From the NCBI GenBank assembly GCA_005408345.1, contig SEMN01000340.1, positions 62,001 through 126,000 on the forward strand: a stretch of DNA of 64,000 nucleotides, written 5' to 3'. This stretch comes from Macquaria australasica (Eukaryota; Chordata; Actinopteri; Centrarchiformes; Percichthyidae). The notes beneath the pieces are model-generated. The model saw only the letters and a program-made list of their open reading frames with translations. It was not told the origin of the DNA and made no database searches. Positions 47,324 to 59,351 of this stretch are shown piece after piece. Every line of letters starts with the position of its first letter. The first letter of the stretch is position 1. The position numbers were made by a program, and so were the translations under genes.

Positions 47324-47444
47324 CTGATTGATGTGTTTGAGTTTGTCAATGATCTGATTTATTACAGGGTCTGCTCCCTTCACTTTGACTTCGGGGTTGG
47401 TACTCTGAGCCTTGATCCCATTGCCCACCACACGGAGGGTGTAG
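47324..47444 (-). CDS. gpc5: Glypican-5 internal exon (PEVKVKG...IIDKLKHINQ)
   Basis: This 121-bp exon gives one base that completes a split codon, then 40 residues. They run from YTLRVVGNGIKAQ through NPEVKVKGADPVINQ to IIDKLKHINQ. It is part of the C-terminal end of the folded glypican core, just before the flexible heparan-sulfate-bearing region. NPEVKVKG.DPVINQIIDKLKH is the form I know from GPC5, and GPC3 has the related PEPVVSQIIDKLKHINQ. Splice signals are good: acceptor ACTTTGTTCACAG| (intron base at 47445) and donor CAG|GTGAGC (intron from 47323). It exits in phase 0 and joins to LLQGKS of the exon at 32063-32225. Open reading continues past both splice sites by chance, which makes a longer but artificial frame. 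The preceding exon, expected to carry a CWNG-type motif, was not found up to 64000. Confidence 0.95.
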
Positions 47445-47530
47445 CTGTGAACAAAGTACAAAGGACAGAGGGGTCTGTAAGTATTTTCATACATCCATCA
47501 GTCATGTTAAAGCGTAACATGAGAAATACC

Positions 47531-48353
47531 AGTGGTGTTTTATACTTCTACTACACCATATTTCAGAGGGAAATATTGTACTTTTTACTCCACTTCATTT
47601 ATTTGACAGCTATAGTTACTTTTTATTATACATTAAAAAACATAAGCTTATAAAACATCATGCATTGTTAAAGATTAAACCAGCAGTCCCCAAATCTTTT
47701 GCCTTCTGATAAGTTTTTAAAAAACAGCAGTGTCTACCTGAGGCTCTTTGTCATGTTTCATTTGTCTGTAAGTTGGTAGCAGTTCCACCAAAGAGACATT
47801 TCACCTCTAAACTTCTCAGGTGGTTTAATTTAAATGCCCAAAGCCCAAAAAGATAAAACTTTCTATTATTTCACAAAAAAAGCAAAAGATTAGAGAAAAG
47901 TCCAAAGAATGGCTGCACATTTGTGGGGCAGAAATTATTTTTTTCTTCTTTCCTCTCCCATTAAATCATCTCACAACCTCTCAGATTGATCTTGTGACCC
48001 TTTAGAGGGGGCCCGACCCCCAAGTCGAGAACCACTGGACTGAACTACCTAACTGTATATAAAGCAGTTAAAACCAGCTCCACGTCAGCCAGCTACAACA
48101 GTAAAATGCTGCTTACATTGATGCATCAGTATTAAATATATAATAATGTCATATATAATAATATATAAGTAACAGGTGCCAATTTTCTGCAGAAAGAGTA
48201 TTTTTACTTTAGTACATTTTGCTGATAATACTTCTGTACTTTTACTTTAGTAGTATTTTAAATGCAGGATGTTTGCCTGTAATTGAGTATTTTTACATTG
48301 TAGTACTTGTACTTTTACTTGAGTAAAGGAAGCGAGTACTTCTTCCACCACTG
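47531..48353 (+). mobile_element. hAT-like MITE (AAGTAC family), copy 3, with nested insertion
   Basis: The left part (47531-47680) has TTATACTTCTACTACACCAT, TTTCAGAGGGAAATATTGTA and TTTTTACTCCACTTC. The right part (48038-48353) ends GAGTAAAGGAAGCGAGTACT, then TCTTCCACCACTG at 48353, the expected terminus. It is split by the element at 47681-48037. The left terminus is missing. It lies only 87 bp upstream of the glypican exon on the gene strand. Confidence 0.85.
47681..48037. mobile_element. Second hAT-like MITE nested in the first, with 8-bp target duplication
   Basis: The 357-bp insert starts CAGCAGTCCCCAAATC and ends CCCAAGTCGAGAACCACTG, hAT-like CAG...CTG ends. The bases before it (GATTAAAC, 47673-47680) and after it (GACTGAAC, 48038-48045) agree at 6 of 8 positions. 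That fits an old 8-bp hAT target duplication. Removing the insert restores continuity of the surrounding AAGTAC-family MITE. No coding capacity. Confidence 0.75.
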
Positions 48354-49004
48354 AGAAATACACCGGCAGTGTGTCGGAAAAGCAAACTCGGCGCTCTCAC
48401 ACTGAAGAAAGTCCAATCTATTATTTCTTCTTCTCTTGGGGAGCAATACTAAAAAATGATCAATATTCTGAACTCACACAAAAGGTGATGGCACAATTCA
48501 TTTGTAAACATACCGCAGGGTTAAAGCGGGATTTGTGATGTGGAGGAAACATGATTCACCTTCACATGTACACATGAACATGTGTCTCTGCTGCAGTGCT
48601 AAGGCTGCATATCACATGTATGCTTTATAACAACTATATATCAAGCTCTTTATGGTCTCTCTTAGAAATGACAGTTAAACCACACTGTGAGTACAGTATA
48701 CTGTACTCAACTATACATTCATGATTTGTGCCTTAACGTTTCAATACGTGGCATTAATCCTTGTGTTAAAGCAGTTCATTGTTGTTATGGCTTGGTAATA
48801 GGCTTCAGTTCACCTCAAGGACTCCTCACTCTTTAGTTTCAGTACAGTCTGTCAGCTGTAATGACTCTGACCATGACAGCCAGTGAGCACAATTCACTCA
48901 CATCTCAATCTCCGGCATATCATTTAATCAAACTAGTAGATCAAGGTAAAGTCACTCATTGTGGCAAGACCTGCTGAGCTCTTTGTCTATGCTGTATGTG
49001 TGGG

Positions 49005-49005
<1 letters not shown>
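48354..49005. other. Non-coding intron sequence
   Basis: Nothing is recognised. Confidence 0.5.

Positions 49006-49098
<93 letters not shown>
49006..49098. repeat. (TG)46 microsatellite, pure
   Basis: Uninterrupted TG dinucleotides for 93 bp, the longest pure tract in the window. It is likely length-variable between individuals. Confidence 0.98.
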
Positions 49099-49102
<4 letters not shown>

Positions 49103-50019
49103 AGCAGTTCTGACAAAGTGCAGAATGAGCAGACCATCAAGGTGTCGGCCTGACATCACTTTGAACTTAAAAATCTGGATTAGAGAATTGGAAAGAAAAA
49201 TCAGTGGCTAAAATGACTGCTGGGTGATTTTGTAGCAGCTAACACAAATTGGGTGTGCTCTTCAAGCAACACAAGGTCAGAAAGAAAAAATAAATATGAA
49301 TAAATAAAGTGCAGGAAGCATGGGTGCCTAATTTATTTAAAAGAAAAGGTGGGTGGCATAATTCAAATTTAGTCAGGATGTCTGGGTCCTTGAAATGTAA
49401 TTTTGATGTTAATTTCCTGCAAATTGGAGCTGCTAAATGTGATTAGTTTTGGAAAAATACAGCTGCCATTCAGTGTCCTTTTTACTTTTTATCAGCAGTT
49501 AGTCTGTTATCATCGCTATTTTTCTTATTAGGCTCCTTCTCCTCTTTTTGTGGCACAACACAATCTGAATTCAAGTAAGACAATATTAAAGTTTCTTGTT
49601 GGCTTTTTGGGCTAAAACGTTCTCCATCAAGTGTGACCCTCATGTAATTTAGTTTCCTTTAAGTTTATTAAAGTTTTATTAAGTTTAACATCAGATGTTA
49701 AAAGAATCAATTTATTCCATGTGTCAAAAGTGACACAATGTGACAAAAAAAGTGAACGTGTTGGTCAAAATAGCTTCGGCAGTACGACTTACAGACCATG
49801 TAATTCTAGATACATAAACAGGCTTTCAGACAAACAAAGACCAATCAGGAGCAGGGAAGTAAGAACATGAACTCATTACAAAACACCTTTTGCACACAGA
49901 ATGAATTGATTCTTTTGCATCTGAAGAGTCTCTTCTACTTTTTTCAGTGTCAGTGTGCTGTTAATGTTTCTGGGTTTGTTAATTTTGGCTACACGGCACT
50001 TGTAGGATTCAAGAGCACA
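49099..50019. other. Non-coding intron sequence
   Basis: AT-rich. Short direct repeats of AAGTTTATTAAAGTTTTATT sit near 49660-49690. No exon or known element. Confidence 0.5.
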
Positions 50020-50317
50020 AGTTCTTTGGCGGAAATATCCATTTTCTATACCGCTTATCCTCTTAGAGGAGAAAGCGGGGGGCTGGAGCCAATCCCAGCT
50101 GACATTGGGCGAGAGGCGGGGTACACCCAGGACTGGTCGCCAGTCAATCACAGGGCTGACACATAGAGACAGACAAACATTCACACTCACAGTCACACCT
50201 ACGGACAATTTAGAATCACCAATTAACCTAACTTGCATGTCTTTGGATGGTGGGAGGAAGCCGGAGTGCCCGGAGAGAACCCACGCAAACCCCTTTCACA
50301 GTTCTTTGGCAGAAATA
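50020..50317 (+). mobile_element. Teleost interspersed element with 18-bp target-site duplication
   Basis: The body (50038-50299, 262 bp) starts TCCATTTTCTATACCGCTTA and contains CTGGAGCCAATCCCAGCTGA, GGCGGGGTACACCCAGGACT, AATTAACCTAACTTGCATGT and GGTGGGAGGAAGCCGGAGTG, then AGAACCCACGC. This is a very common fish repeat. It is flanked by AGTTCTTTGGCGGAAATA (50020-50037) and AGTTCTTTGGCAGAAATA (50300-50317), one mismatch in 18. Duplications of this length are typical of LINE-machinery (target-primed) insertion. No promoter boxes or coding sequence identified; family name not certain. Confidence 0.8.
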
Positions 50318-51798
50318 ATATGATATAATTCTTAGAGACCTAAAATACAAAGGCAATCATCTTGGAGTGTTTTTCTGATGCTCAGTAAATTTCCTTCATT
50401 GCTTTACAGCTGTTTATTTTGTAACGGGTGTGTAAGGCAAAGCGCGTCACATGACCTGTAATTTACACCAATATTGGCACATAGCCTGGTGATGTTGCTG
50501 GAGCTTTGGAGGTGAAAACCTCTGTATCATCACACTTTAAAAAGGGCGACACAAAGCCAAACAAGTATGGAATAATAAGTCATAAGAAATGGCTGATAAG
50601 CAATTTGTGTCAGACTTGTGGGCATTGAATTGTACATTTGAAAGGTAAGTTACTAGCTTTGCTCTGTTGAAAGATTTTTTTCTGGTTTTAATTTTGGTGT
50701 TTGTTGGATTATTTAAATCTTTTTTTATTGTATCACATTTTGTAAATGCAAATGCAATGTGTGCAAGTGCAATTAATATTGAGGCTCTTCATTTCCTCAT
50801 TTTTGCAGGTTGGGGCATTTTAATATTCTGGTAAGCAACTGCATAGAAATGAGTCAATGGTAACTTTGGCACTTTTATATTCTTATGTTGATTAATGAGC
50901 ACTGTCCCTGATAAATAAGTAAATACAATTACTGCAACTAAAAAGATAAAACTCTTTAAACTGAAGCATCACATTGTACATGTAACATCATATGAAAAGG
51001 AGTGTGGATGTAAGGGATTAGAGACATCTTGTGGGTAGACGAACTGCATGTTAGGTTTTAGAGTAACCAGGTTACAGCAGTGCATGTCAACACGTTCTCA
51101 GGTTTTCCTGCCTTAACATGATTTCTCTGAATAACTTGGCTTCTTGTGTGCATCTAAACGGAACTGTACGGATCAACCAAAATGTAAGTGTGAAAGCGAA
51201 GGCCCTGTCTGCTCGCTGCAGTAGTCGCCTGCGGCTGGAGGATGATGTGTTGGGACTACACCTGAACCGTGTATACTGGAGCGATGATCCCGCTGCCTCC
51301 AGCTCGGTTTAATCCCTGGACACACCTGCCGAGATGGAGATTGTATGTGTAAGAACTGGAATGAAGATAGTCCTTGTTGGGTCTGGGGCTACTATAAATT
51401 GTTAAGGGTATACCTATAGCTAAAAAAATCAATTGTAAAGGGAGATTCCTGTGCCCACTCGCACGTGTAGCCTTTAATAATCTCATAGGTTGCTTATACT
51501 TATCATAACATGTCATCCTATGCAACAAATACAAAAAAAAAATCCACCTCGTCATGACCTTTACTGCAGTCTTTTTCCTCCTTTCTGTTCACTGTGATTA
51601 ATAGCAGATTGAAGAGATTACATCAGAGCCATCTGTGCCCAGTTCCACCCAATGAAAATGTGTACAGCCACACATCTGTATGAAAAAACTGCATGTTATT
51701 ACTATAAACTGTTTTATATTATAAAAACCACAGACATGCATGATTTTAGTGCAGTTAAATGTGGAAGAACATAAAAAATAGCATTGGTATATCCATGT
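50318..51798. other. Non-coding intron sequence, GC-richer patch 51110-51340
   Basis: A 64-codon frame at 51118-51312 (ending RVYWSDDPAASSSV) and its surroundings are clearly less AT-rich than the flanks. It contains a donor-like AAAAT|GTAAGTG inside. No family recognised; possibly a repeat fragment. Confidence 0.4.
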
Positions 51799-51833
51799 AC
51801 ACACACACGCACACACACACACACACACACACA
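51799..51833. repeat. (AC)n microsatellite with one interruption
   Basis: ACACACACACGCACACACAC and following AC units, 35 bp, one G interruption. Confidence 0.95.
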
Positions 51834-52880
51834 GATAGCTCCTCTTGCATTCAGTAAGCAATGCATTTCATTATGCCACTGGGATCCATAACCTGAAACA
51901 CATACAATCTCTTGTAACATGCTGCAGGGCTGGCAATGCAACACAAGGACTCTCGAGGGGTTGCAACACCAGAAAATAACGGTCTGCTCCTTAAAAGGTG
52001 TCTCGGATAAAAAACATTGATCATAGTCATCATATATTCTTCAGGTTGAGTAAAAAGCATACAGTAGCATCAAGCACAACCTACAAGGGGATATCAAACA
52101 GCTGAGTGATTGCCTGTGTCTCTGTGGACCAGCAGCAAGATCTTATAATCCATATCCTTCTCCCCAAAGGGACGCTTGGTTTGCATCTCATCTCTGCTCA
52201 CACTACTGTTCAGCCCTAGACTGAAAATTTCAATCATTTTATTCTTTGCTCTTATCCCCATCTCATTCAACTATATTTGTCTGTAAGTGCAAAACCTTCA
52301 CGTCTGGAACAAATAAATCTGAGGCCTCTTTTGCCCTATTTCTTGACTTCAGGACAGAGTAGGATTGGTATGTCAAAGTAATTTACTCTGATCCTCAATC
52401 CAGTGTACTGTAATACCGTGCATAAAACACAGATACAAGCTACTGTGAAGAATTTGATGCTTTCTGTCTCTAATATTTTTGTCTTTTGGTGCATCATCTT
52501 ATCTGCATCCCTTTGATTAGGGCTGTGACGAGGAACGGTTGAGAATTAAGCATGAATTTGACTGTCACACAATGCACTGCAACTTACTGTAAGAGAACAC
52601 ATCCAAATCGACAAAACACAATGAAATGAAGAAAAGATCCATACCAATTTGATGCATAGCATAGCAAAGTGTGCTGCAAGTATAGAAAACACCACCAAAT
52701 ACAGAAGTGCTGCAAGTTGCAGAGAAGTAACAAAATTAAGTTACCAGGGGACACTAAAAACTTATGGTTGTGGCTCATAGCGTACCAAAGAATATGTTAG
52801 GCTGTACATTATATACACCTGCTATGCACTAGAGGTAACGTAGATACCTGCAATAATATCTGATTCATGCTTTCAGAATG
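51834..52880. other. Non-coding intron sequence
   Basis: Nothing is recognised. Confidence 0.5.
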
Positions 52881-53460
52881 TTAAAGCTAAAGTAAACCTG
52901 CAATACCTGATTTTTTGTTTGTTTTTTTGGCCTCTTGCAGACGAAACAAGTTGTGAACACATTAACATATCACCTTTTAAGTTGATATGGCGAACTTGAT
53001 AGAAACAGTTGCTTATTTACACATCCAGCTGCTACACAGCAACATTATAATTAATTTGGAGTCTTGTTTCTGGCCACATGGCAAATGTCAGTCCAGTATT
53101 AACTCTCTTTTAGCTCTGTTTTTGGTCTCAACCAACTCCTGACGGAAATATCTGGCTCTTTAGCTGCTAAATGCTCCACTGTGTTGACCAGCTAGTCGCT
53201 TACTTAGCCTGTCTGCCGTTTGGTGCTGAGCAGGTAGTGTACAGTGAATTTTTAGAGCATTTTAGCTGAAAACAGCTGCCTGTTTCAGCCGAAAACTACG
53301 CTATGACAGCGGTGAGAGTAAACCAAAAGAGTAAAGTTGCAGGCCAGACAGCTAAACAATGAGCTGAAACTCACTATGAAGCGCCGTAAAGTCGAGGGGA
53401 GGTGCAGATTCGGGTGATAATTTACTGATGGCCGCCGAACATTCCCAACATCATTTAACT
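52881..53460 (+). repeat. Repeat family C, copy 2 (longer)
   Basis: Starts TTAAAGCTAAAGTAAACCTG, a disturbed version of the TTAAAGCTGCAATAACTG start of copy 1. It continues CACCTTTTAAGTTGATATGG, TTTACACATCCAGCTGCTAC, GAGTCTTGTTTCTGGCCACA and GTCTCAACCAACTCCTGACG. It extends about 300 bp beyond where copy 1 stops, through GCTGCTAAATGCTCCACTGT and AGCGCCGTAAAGTCGAGG. The right end is approximate. No coding capacity. Confidence 0.65.
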
Positions 53461-55229
53461 AGCAGGTCACAGACTGCTCATACTGTTTAAGATCTATTAG
53501 CATGCTTCTGCTGCCTTTGAGGTATCAATCATGAGTTGCAGATGAGCATGCCTGTTAATGATTGGTAGTCACAGCATCTGTCTTTCATTTGTCAGTTGAC
53601 ATATGCAATTACTATGGTGATAAATACAACTTTGTTCTTTTAAACAGAAACTGTCAGTTTTTCCTTTTTTTCTTCCTAATACCGGTATGTGAAGCTGGCC
53701 ATTTAAAAACTGTTAAAGGACGATAAAAGCAACAACAAGGCAAGAGCCAATTATGTTCATTCAAAATTTAACCTCAAATCAATGTGATTTTTTCCAGCAG
53801 TGTAAAAAAACAGTTGGCTGTCTAAATGCAGAAATGTATTCTTCCTGAGAGCACCTTCATCAAAATGTTATGGAGAGAGAAGTTCAGTGGCTCGGGAGAT
53901 GAAGGAGGTAGACCATGCACACTGTTCATGGTTGGCTGAGTCAGAAACAAAGCAGGCCTGCGGTTAGTAGGCTAGAAGGCAATACCTGCCTTCAAGTTGT
54001 CACTGAGGAAACAGAAGTCCTTCTGGCTCATTGCCGAGCACACAGAGGATCTGGGAGAGTCTGCCACTTCAAAGCAGCCTGTTCACTTAAGCTCAAAAAG
54101 GACAGAAAATACTTCAGGCAAGACAATGGAACATATGCAGTTTAATGTGTAAAATCAACAAGAGGGCCATGCTTCAAACAAACATCTGTTTGGTACAATA
54201 ACCCAGAGTTAATATGGCAATAAGGATATTATTAACAGCAACAGTGTAATTAAATAATACATCAAGATTTCCATACCTCCTGCAGGAAATATGTGTATTT
54301 TTATATTCCACGACATGTTCATATGTTCACTAAGTCAAGAGTATTCTAATATCTGCAGGAATGTCATATAAATCAGATAGATTTATTGACTGACACAACA
54401 GGGTGTAATAAGGTATTTTCATAAAGGATTATTATAATCAGGTTTACAAGGTTTGCCAGTATGTGTATCTAGAACTGTGTACCTTTACTGAGAGCTGTGA
54501 CAAAGAGGATAATACAACAGCAGTCAACAGTGCCTCTGGCAAAGATTTAGCTCCAAACATCACTACTGCCATGTTTGTTCCAATTACTAGGAAGCCCTGA
54601 GCCTTGAAGTTGTATTGACTTGTGCCAGGAAGACACTATGGAATTAGCCAGACAGAGCTGTTTGAGCAACATGGCAGCGGTAATTAATATGGTCTGGTAG
54701 TTGGTCAGTGGGTAATGGGCATTTTGTGTCAGGAATCTGTACTTACACTGTTGTACTGAGATGTTGGGACTCGCTCTTAGGAAGAGACAGTAATTATAGA
54801 TTCATAAACACAAGGTTTTGCAGGACCGAGAAAAATAAAAGAATGTGTAAAGTGCACTCTAATGGCAGTGACTGCATAATGGAAGCTTATGATAATGACA
54901 AAACACTGTCGGCCATAGATGCCCATCTACATCGTCCTGATGGGGACACAATGTGTGACGATAACAACAATATTAAATATGTTTAGATTTAATTTACTTA
55001 TGTTTATGTTGAGTAGAGAAGGATTTTGCTTTTTGGCTTTTAGCTAACAGAATTAAGTCAATGATTTCATCTACAGTAAGTTGTATGTTCCATCTACAAC
55101 ATTCAAAATGGCATGTTTGATTTTCTTTTTTTTTTAGGGCCAGAAAACCGAATTTCTCAATCTGCTTCTTACCATGAGGAATGCGGTCCTACATGAATTC
55201 AAAAAAAGATGCCAAAGTTGGAAAAGACA
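53461..55229. other. Non-coding intron sequence
   Basis: No exon or repeat is recognised; open frames of 76-92 codons lack domains. Confidence 0.5.
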
Positions 55230-55350
55230 GATAGATTTCTGTACTTGTGCTTTTGTCTGGGCTCTTTTCATTGATTTGAAGTGGCTGTGGTCCAGTTGGG
55301 AAAATGTGATGTCACATATTTCCGAGCACCAATCAGGAAACATAATGCCA
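55230..55350 (+). repeat. Weak dispersed repeat, copy 2 (related to 95-330)
   Basis: GTTGGGAAAATGTGATGTCA and ATTTCCGAGCACCAATCAGG parallel the phrases near 220-270. Partial and degraded. Confidence 0.4.
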
Positions 55351-58045
55351 CACATACGTGTATTACCTTTTTTTTATCAACATGACAAGGAAACATTTTG
55401 ATTGAGCATTTTTGCAAAGTGTTCAATGTTAATATTGAACGTATCTGTAAAATGTTTAATGAACAACGTAATGTATTTCATTTGTTTTCCCTACAATATC
55501 AGCATGATTAATGTTTTATGTTTAGTTAACTCGAAGCACTGAAATAAAGTTATATACGATAAATATCATGGTTTTAGTTAAATACTGAAAAAGTGGAATT
55601 GAAGCATGAACAGGATGCATTGAGTTTTTTAATATTTAACCAAAACCACAATGTTCCCCTAACCTTGTTTTCTATAATAGTCCTATTGTAGCCTAAACCT
55701 ACCAACGCATGACACATGACAGCCTCCAGTGTTAAAGTGTTGTGCTGCGTACATCAAAGCATCCACCTCAACCTCCTCCCTACGACTTCTCTATAGTATA
55801 GGAATATCAAACTACACCTCCTAATGTCTCCTTTTATGATGGCTGGTTTTATGATGTGTGCTACTGGTTTTATGTCATGTGTGTTCTTATAGTGGTGTCA
55901 CTCTGTGCTGTTTATGTGTTAATTTATTGTGAAAGTGCAATACGGATTCCAAAACAAATATCTTGATCTTGAAGCTTCCTGAATTGAGAAGAATGATGCC
56001 AGTGAGTGTAACGCAGGCAGCAGTTATGCTTCCTCCAAAATGTATTTGTCAAAGCATATTAGTCGTATACAAACACATTTTGTAGGAGATAGAGTTGGAC
56101 TATTTGAGATCAGTGTGTCCACATGAATCTAATATTACATTTTTTAAGCTTTGAGTCATTCACTTGATTACACTTCTAATGCCTCTGACTTCAGGTTTAT
56201 GTGCCCATTTGGTCTATTGAACAATGACACAACAGCTTAAGAGGGGCACTTTGTTCACTTGGTGTTTGTTTGTTTATTCATTCATGTTCCTGTACAGCGC
56301 GCACTGCTTGGGGAAATTACGACACACACTCTTTAAATGGCACAGAGCCCCAAGATCCCTGCACAAGAGGAGCACAGTGTGAGCTGGTGGAACAGACAGT
56401 GTGCTAAAACTGCAGGGGTCAAGTCAATACATGAATTTATGTAGTCTACTCTTTGTAACAACACTATGCAACCATCATCACATTTCAATAATGCACATGC
56501 ATTTCAAACGGTGCAAGTGTGGAAAAACAAAGCCGGTGTCCATCAGTAGTTGAATGAACATTGACTGCTGCATGTTTAACTTTATGTGCCTGTTGTTGTT
56601 GTTTTAACCTCCCGGTGCACCAGCCTCACCTTGATAGCCACAACTAAACTATTTGTACACATCCGGAGCACACTGTATATAAACAGCATTCCTCCAACAA
56701 TTTAAATACATTTACATAAACAAGTGCCAGCATATGGCGCTGCACCTCTCTAAACACTGATACCCAAAATGACACCAACCTCCCATTCACAGAAATCCAT
56801 TATTAGGGCTGTAAAGAGCATGTTATATTGTACCGCTAATTTCCCTGCGAAGCTAAGTGGCTCTGTGCGCATACGAGCTACTGCATCATGCACGCTGTTA
56901 ATGCCAAATAGATATCAGAAGTCCTCAAATGGCAATGGAACTTTTATAACACCTCTTAAATATTTGAGTTTTATGGAAGGTAATAAGGACAAATGGAAAA
57001 GTTGGCTATCTAGGAGGTACAATGGCCTCATAAAAGCAGATGGTCACCGAAAGAGGACATTTTTAAAGATGTTAACGCCTCATAAGGGCAATAATGTTGA
57101 GGATTAAACAGATGTGGTAAGAGCAGGGCACACAATAAAAGACTCATCAGAGCTTTTATGATATCAGTGATCAACATGCTCACATCCAAAATAATAATTT
57201 GCTGTATTTTCTTCACAATGCATGAATGCTGTATCTTTCCCATCTGTCTGAAAGTTTTACTTGACTGCAGAACACAAATAGATATCCTGCAGAATTTCAT
57301 GTACTGATTTCTTGGTCTCGTTCCAGTGCAGATTATCAAAATCATCACTCTGATGAAAAACACTTTTCCTCTCTGGCGCAAAACATAAGAGGCTTAGTCG
57401 TCTTTGCCATCTTCATCCATTGACCGAGCTTGTCCACATTTCAACACCTGCTTCATGGAGATGCAGAGAAAAACACGTTGGGAGGATGATTAGGAATTTA
57501 TGAGGAGTTCTGCAAACACGCATAAACAAATCAACAAGCCTGGAGCAACACCCATTATTCCCGCGCTGTCAAATAGTGGAGGCAGCGAGGATGTCGGGTT
57601 TAAAGTAAACACTTAAGCAGTGATTGGACTTCCTCTCACAATGGCACTGTTTTATAACAAGGTATCTATCCAGCCCAGCAGTTGAGCCAAAGGAGCAGAG
57701 ACAGATTGTAATAAGGCTTGAAGAAGAATGCTGCACCACTATTGTGTTGTTGATATTTAAGCAGAACATTAACATGTAATTTGTCAGTGCTATGCTCAGC
57801 AGTGCTGCAACTCTCACCGTCTGTAAAGTATCAGTTCTTTACTTTCAAAAAGGTACGGAAGCACACAGTTTCCACAGCAATTTAAAATACACTGAGGTGA
57901 GAGCTGATAGATCTGTACCCTTTTAATCTCATGCTGGCAGAGTATGTGTACATAGAAAGCCATAACACGGTGTATTGTTATTATTCTTAACAGGTTTTTT
58001 TAAAATAGTTAACTAAAGGGATATTTGTAGCTGTGTGTTAAAGGC
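55351..58045. other. Non-coding intron sequence with a repeat-poor block at 56590-57130
   Basis: The block has balanced composition and phrases such as CATATGGCGCTGCACCTC and CAATGGCCTCATAAAAGC, with no repeat signature. It is a candidate conserved non-coding element. A frame of 117 codons at 57028-57381 (minus) and one of 112 at 56769-57107 (plus) overlap it and are not recognised as exons. Confidence 0.4.
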
Positions 58046-58160
58046 AGTGGTGGAATAAGTGTTTAGCTCATTTACTGAAATAAAACTAGCAACACCACAG
58101 TGAAAAAATACTAAACAAGTACTTTTGATACATTAACATGTAAGCAGTACTTTAATTTTA
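58046..58160 (-). mobile_element. hAT-like MITE (AAGTAC family), copy 4, end fragment
   Basis: CAGTGGTGGAATAAGTGTTT, CTAGCAACACCACAGTG and ACTAAACAAGTACTTTTG correspond to the reverse complement of the right end of the family (compare 48270-48353). Only about 115 bp are present. Confidence 0.6.
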
Positions 58161-59350
58161 ACTGATGGTGAGCTGCATGGCCAAAAGCTGGTCATTGATA
58201 TAAATTAAACATAGAGAAATATGAATAATAATAGTGAGAGGTGCATTAAATAAACATTGCTCAGCACGCAGTTTGTGAGGCCATACGCTAATTCAAGGTC
58301 CCACACAGACACCCAGTTTAAAGCTCCAGAATCGCACTGTGCATCTAGGCTTTTGTCCTCACATCTCTGATTATTTTACCACAGCTGGCAGGAACAAGTC
58401 GCCACATCTGCTGTTTCTCCCGCCACAGACACTGAGATCCACCGCGCTGTCACTACACCTCTGAGAGAAGACAGCAGCGGTAAACAACACATTGGCAAAA
58501 GGGACCAAAATACCAACAGTCTAATCACCGCTGTGAAACTGTTTGTGGATATTTGCTCTCAGCCTCATTCTTCTTTTCACTCAGCGTAACAGCGGCTGAA
58601 TGGGCCGGAAAAAAAGGGAAAAACTGCTGCCAACGGTAAAGAGGTTCATAAACCTCCTGCAGGACCTCGAAAACTCAGAGGTGAATGACAGCTGCAAAAC
58701 ACCAGTCAGAGTGATTTGAGTTGTATTCAAGGCTTCCTCAGATTAAGAAGTCTGTGTGTCACCAAATTTAGAGACGAATGACAGTCATCATTGGAAGGCA
58801 AACAAGTGCGGCTGCAGAGAAGCACACTCAACGGAAAGTATGGGTGGAAATGTTGTTTTGTACGATGCATCGAAAGTATAAAGTGCTGTATGAATTTTAT
58901 ATTGTTTGTTCATTAATATGTATAATACAAAATAGAAAATACAATACAAAAGGAGATGTTTGTATTATTTCGTCTCCCCAATTTGATACAAATGGGGTGG
59001 ACAAAATAATAACATTCATTGCATCTAAAACTGAACAATATAACCAGGTAAACGCACGTAACCACTGTTTAACCACCATTTAAATTCTGAACTAGCATTT
59101 ATGTAGCTCCCCCTGAGCATTAACGCATATTCTGTAGTACTTCACATCACTTTACACCTGTTACTGCATTAAGACTGGGCTCCCCGTCACAATTTTCCAA
59201 GCAAATTCTAGGATCGCTCGTTTTGTTCTCCGCTTGGACGCTGCATCTTCGCGGGAACGCTGAGACAGCTGTATAATTATTAAAACGGGGCGACCGTCAA
59301 AGCACCACTCACTTGTGCTACGCTGGAATTTAAACAAACATCACACGATT
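58161..59350. other. Non-coding intron sequence
   Basis: The part 58270-58720 is less AT-rich and repeat-free and could be conserved non-coding sequence. A 101-codon frame at 58778-59083 has no domain. Confidence 0.4.
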
Positions 59351-59351
59351 T

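Noticed and set aside
47033..47494. A single 153-codon minus-strand frame covering the glypican exon
   Set aside because: Only 47324-47444 is coding. The frame continues by chance through the intron on both sides; good splice signals and family homology define the true borders.
57290..57400. Minus-strand HWNET-containing frame as the upstream glypican CWNG exon
   Set aside because: The cysteine is absent, surrounding residues do not match, and the frame lacks matching splice borders and phase.
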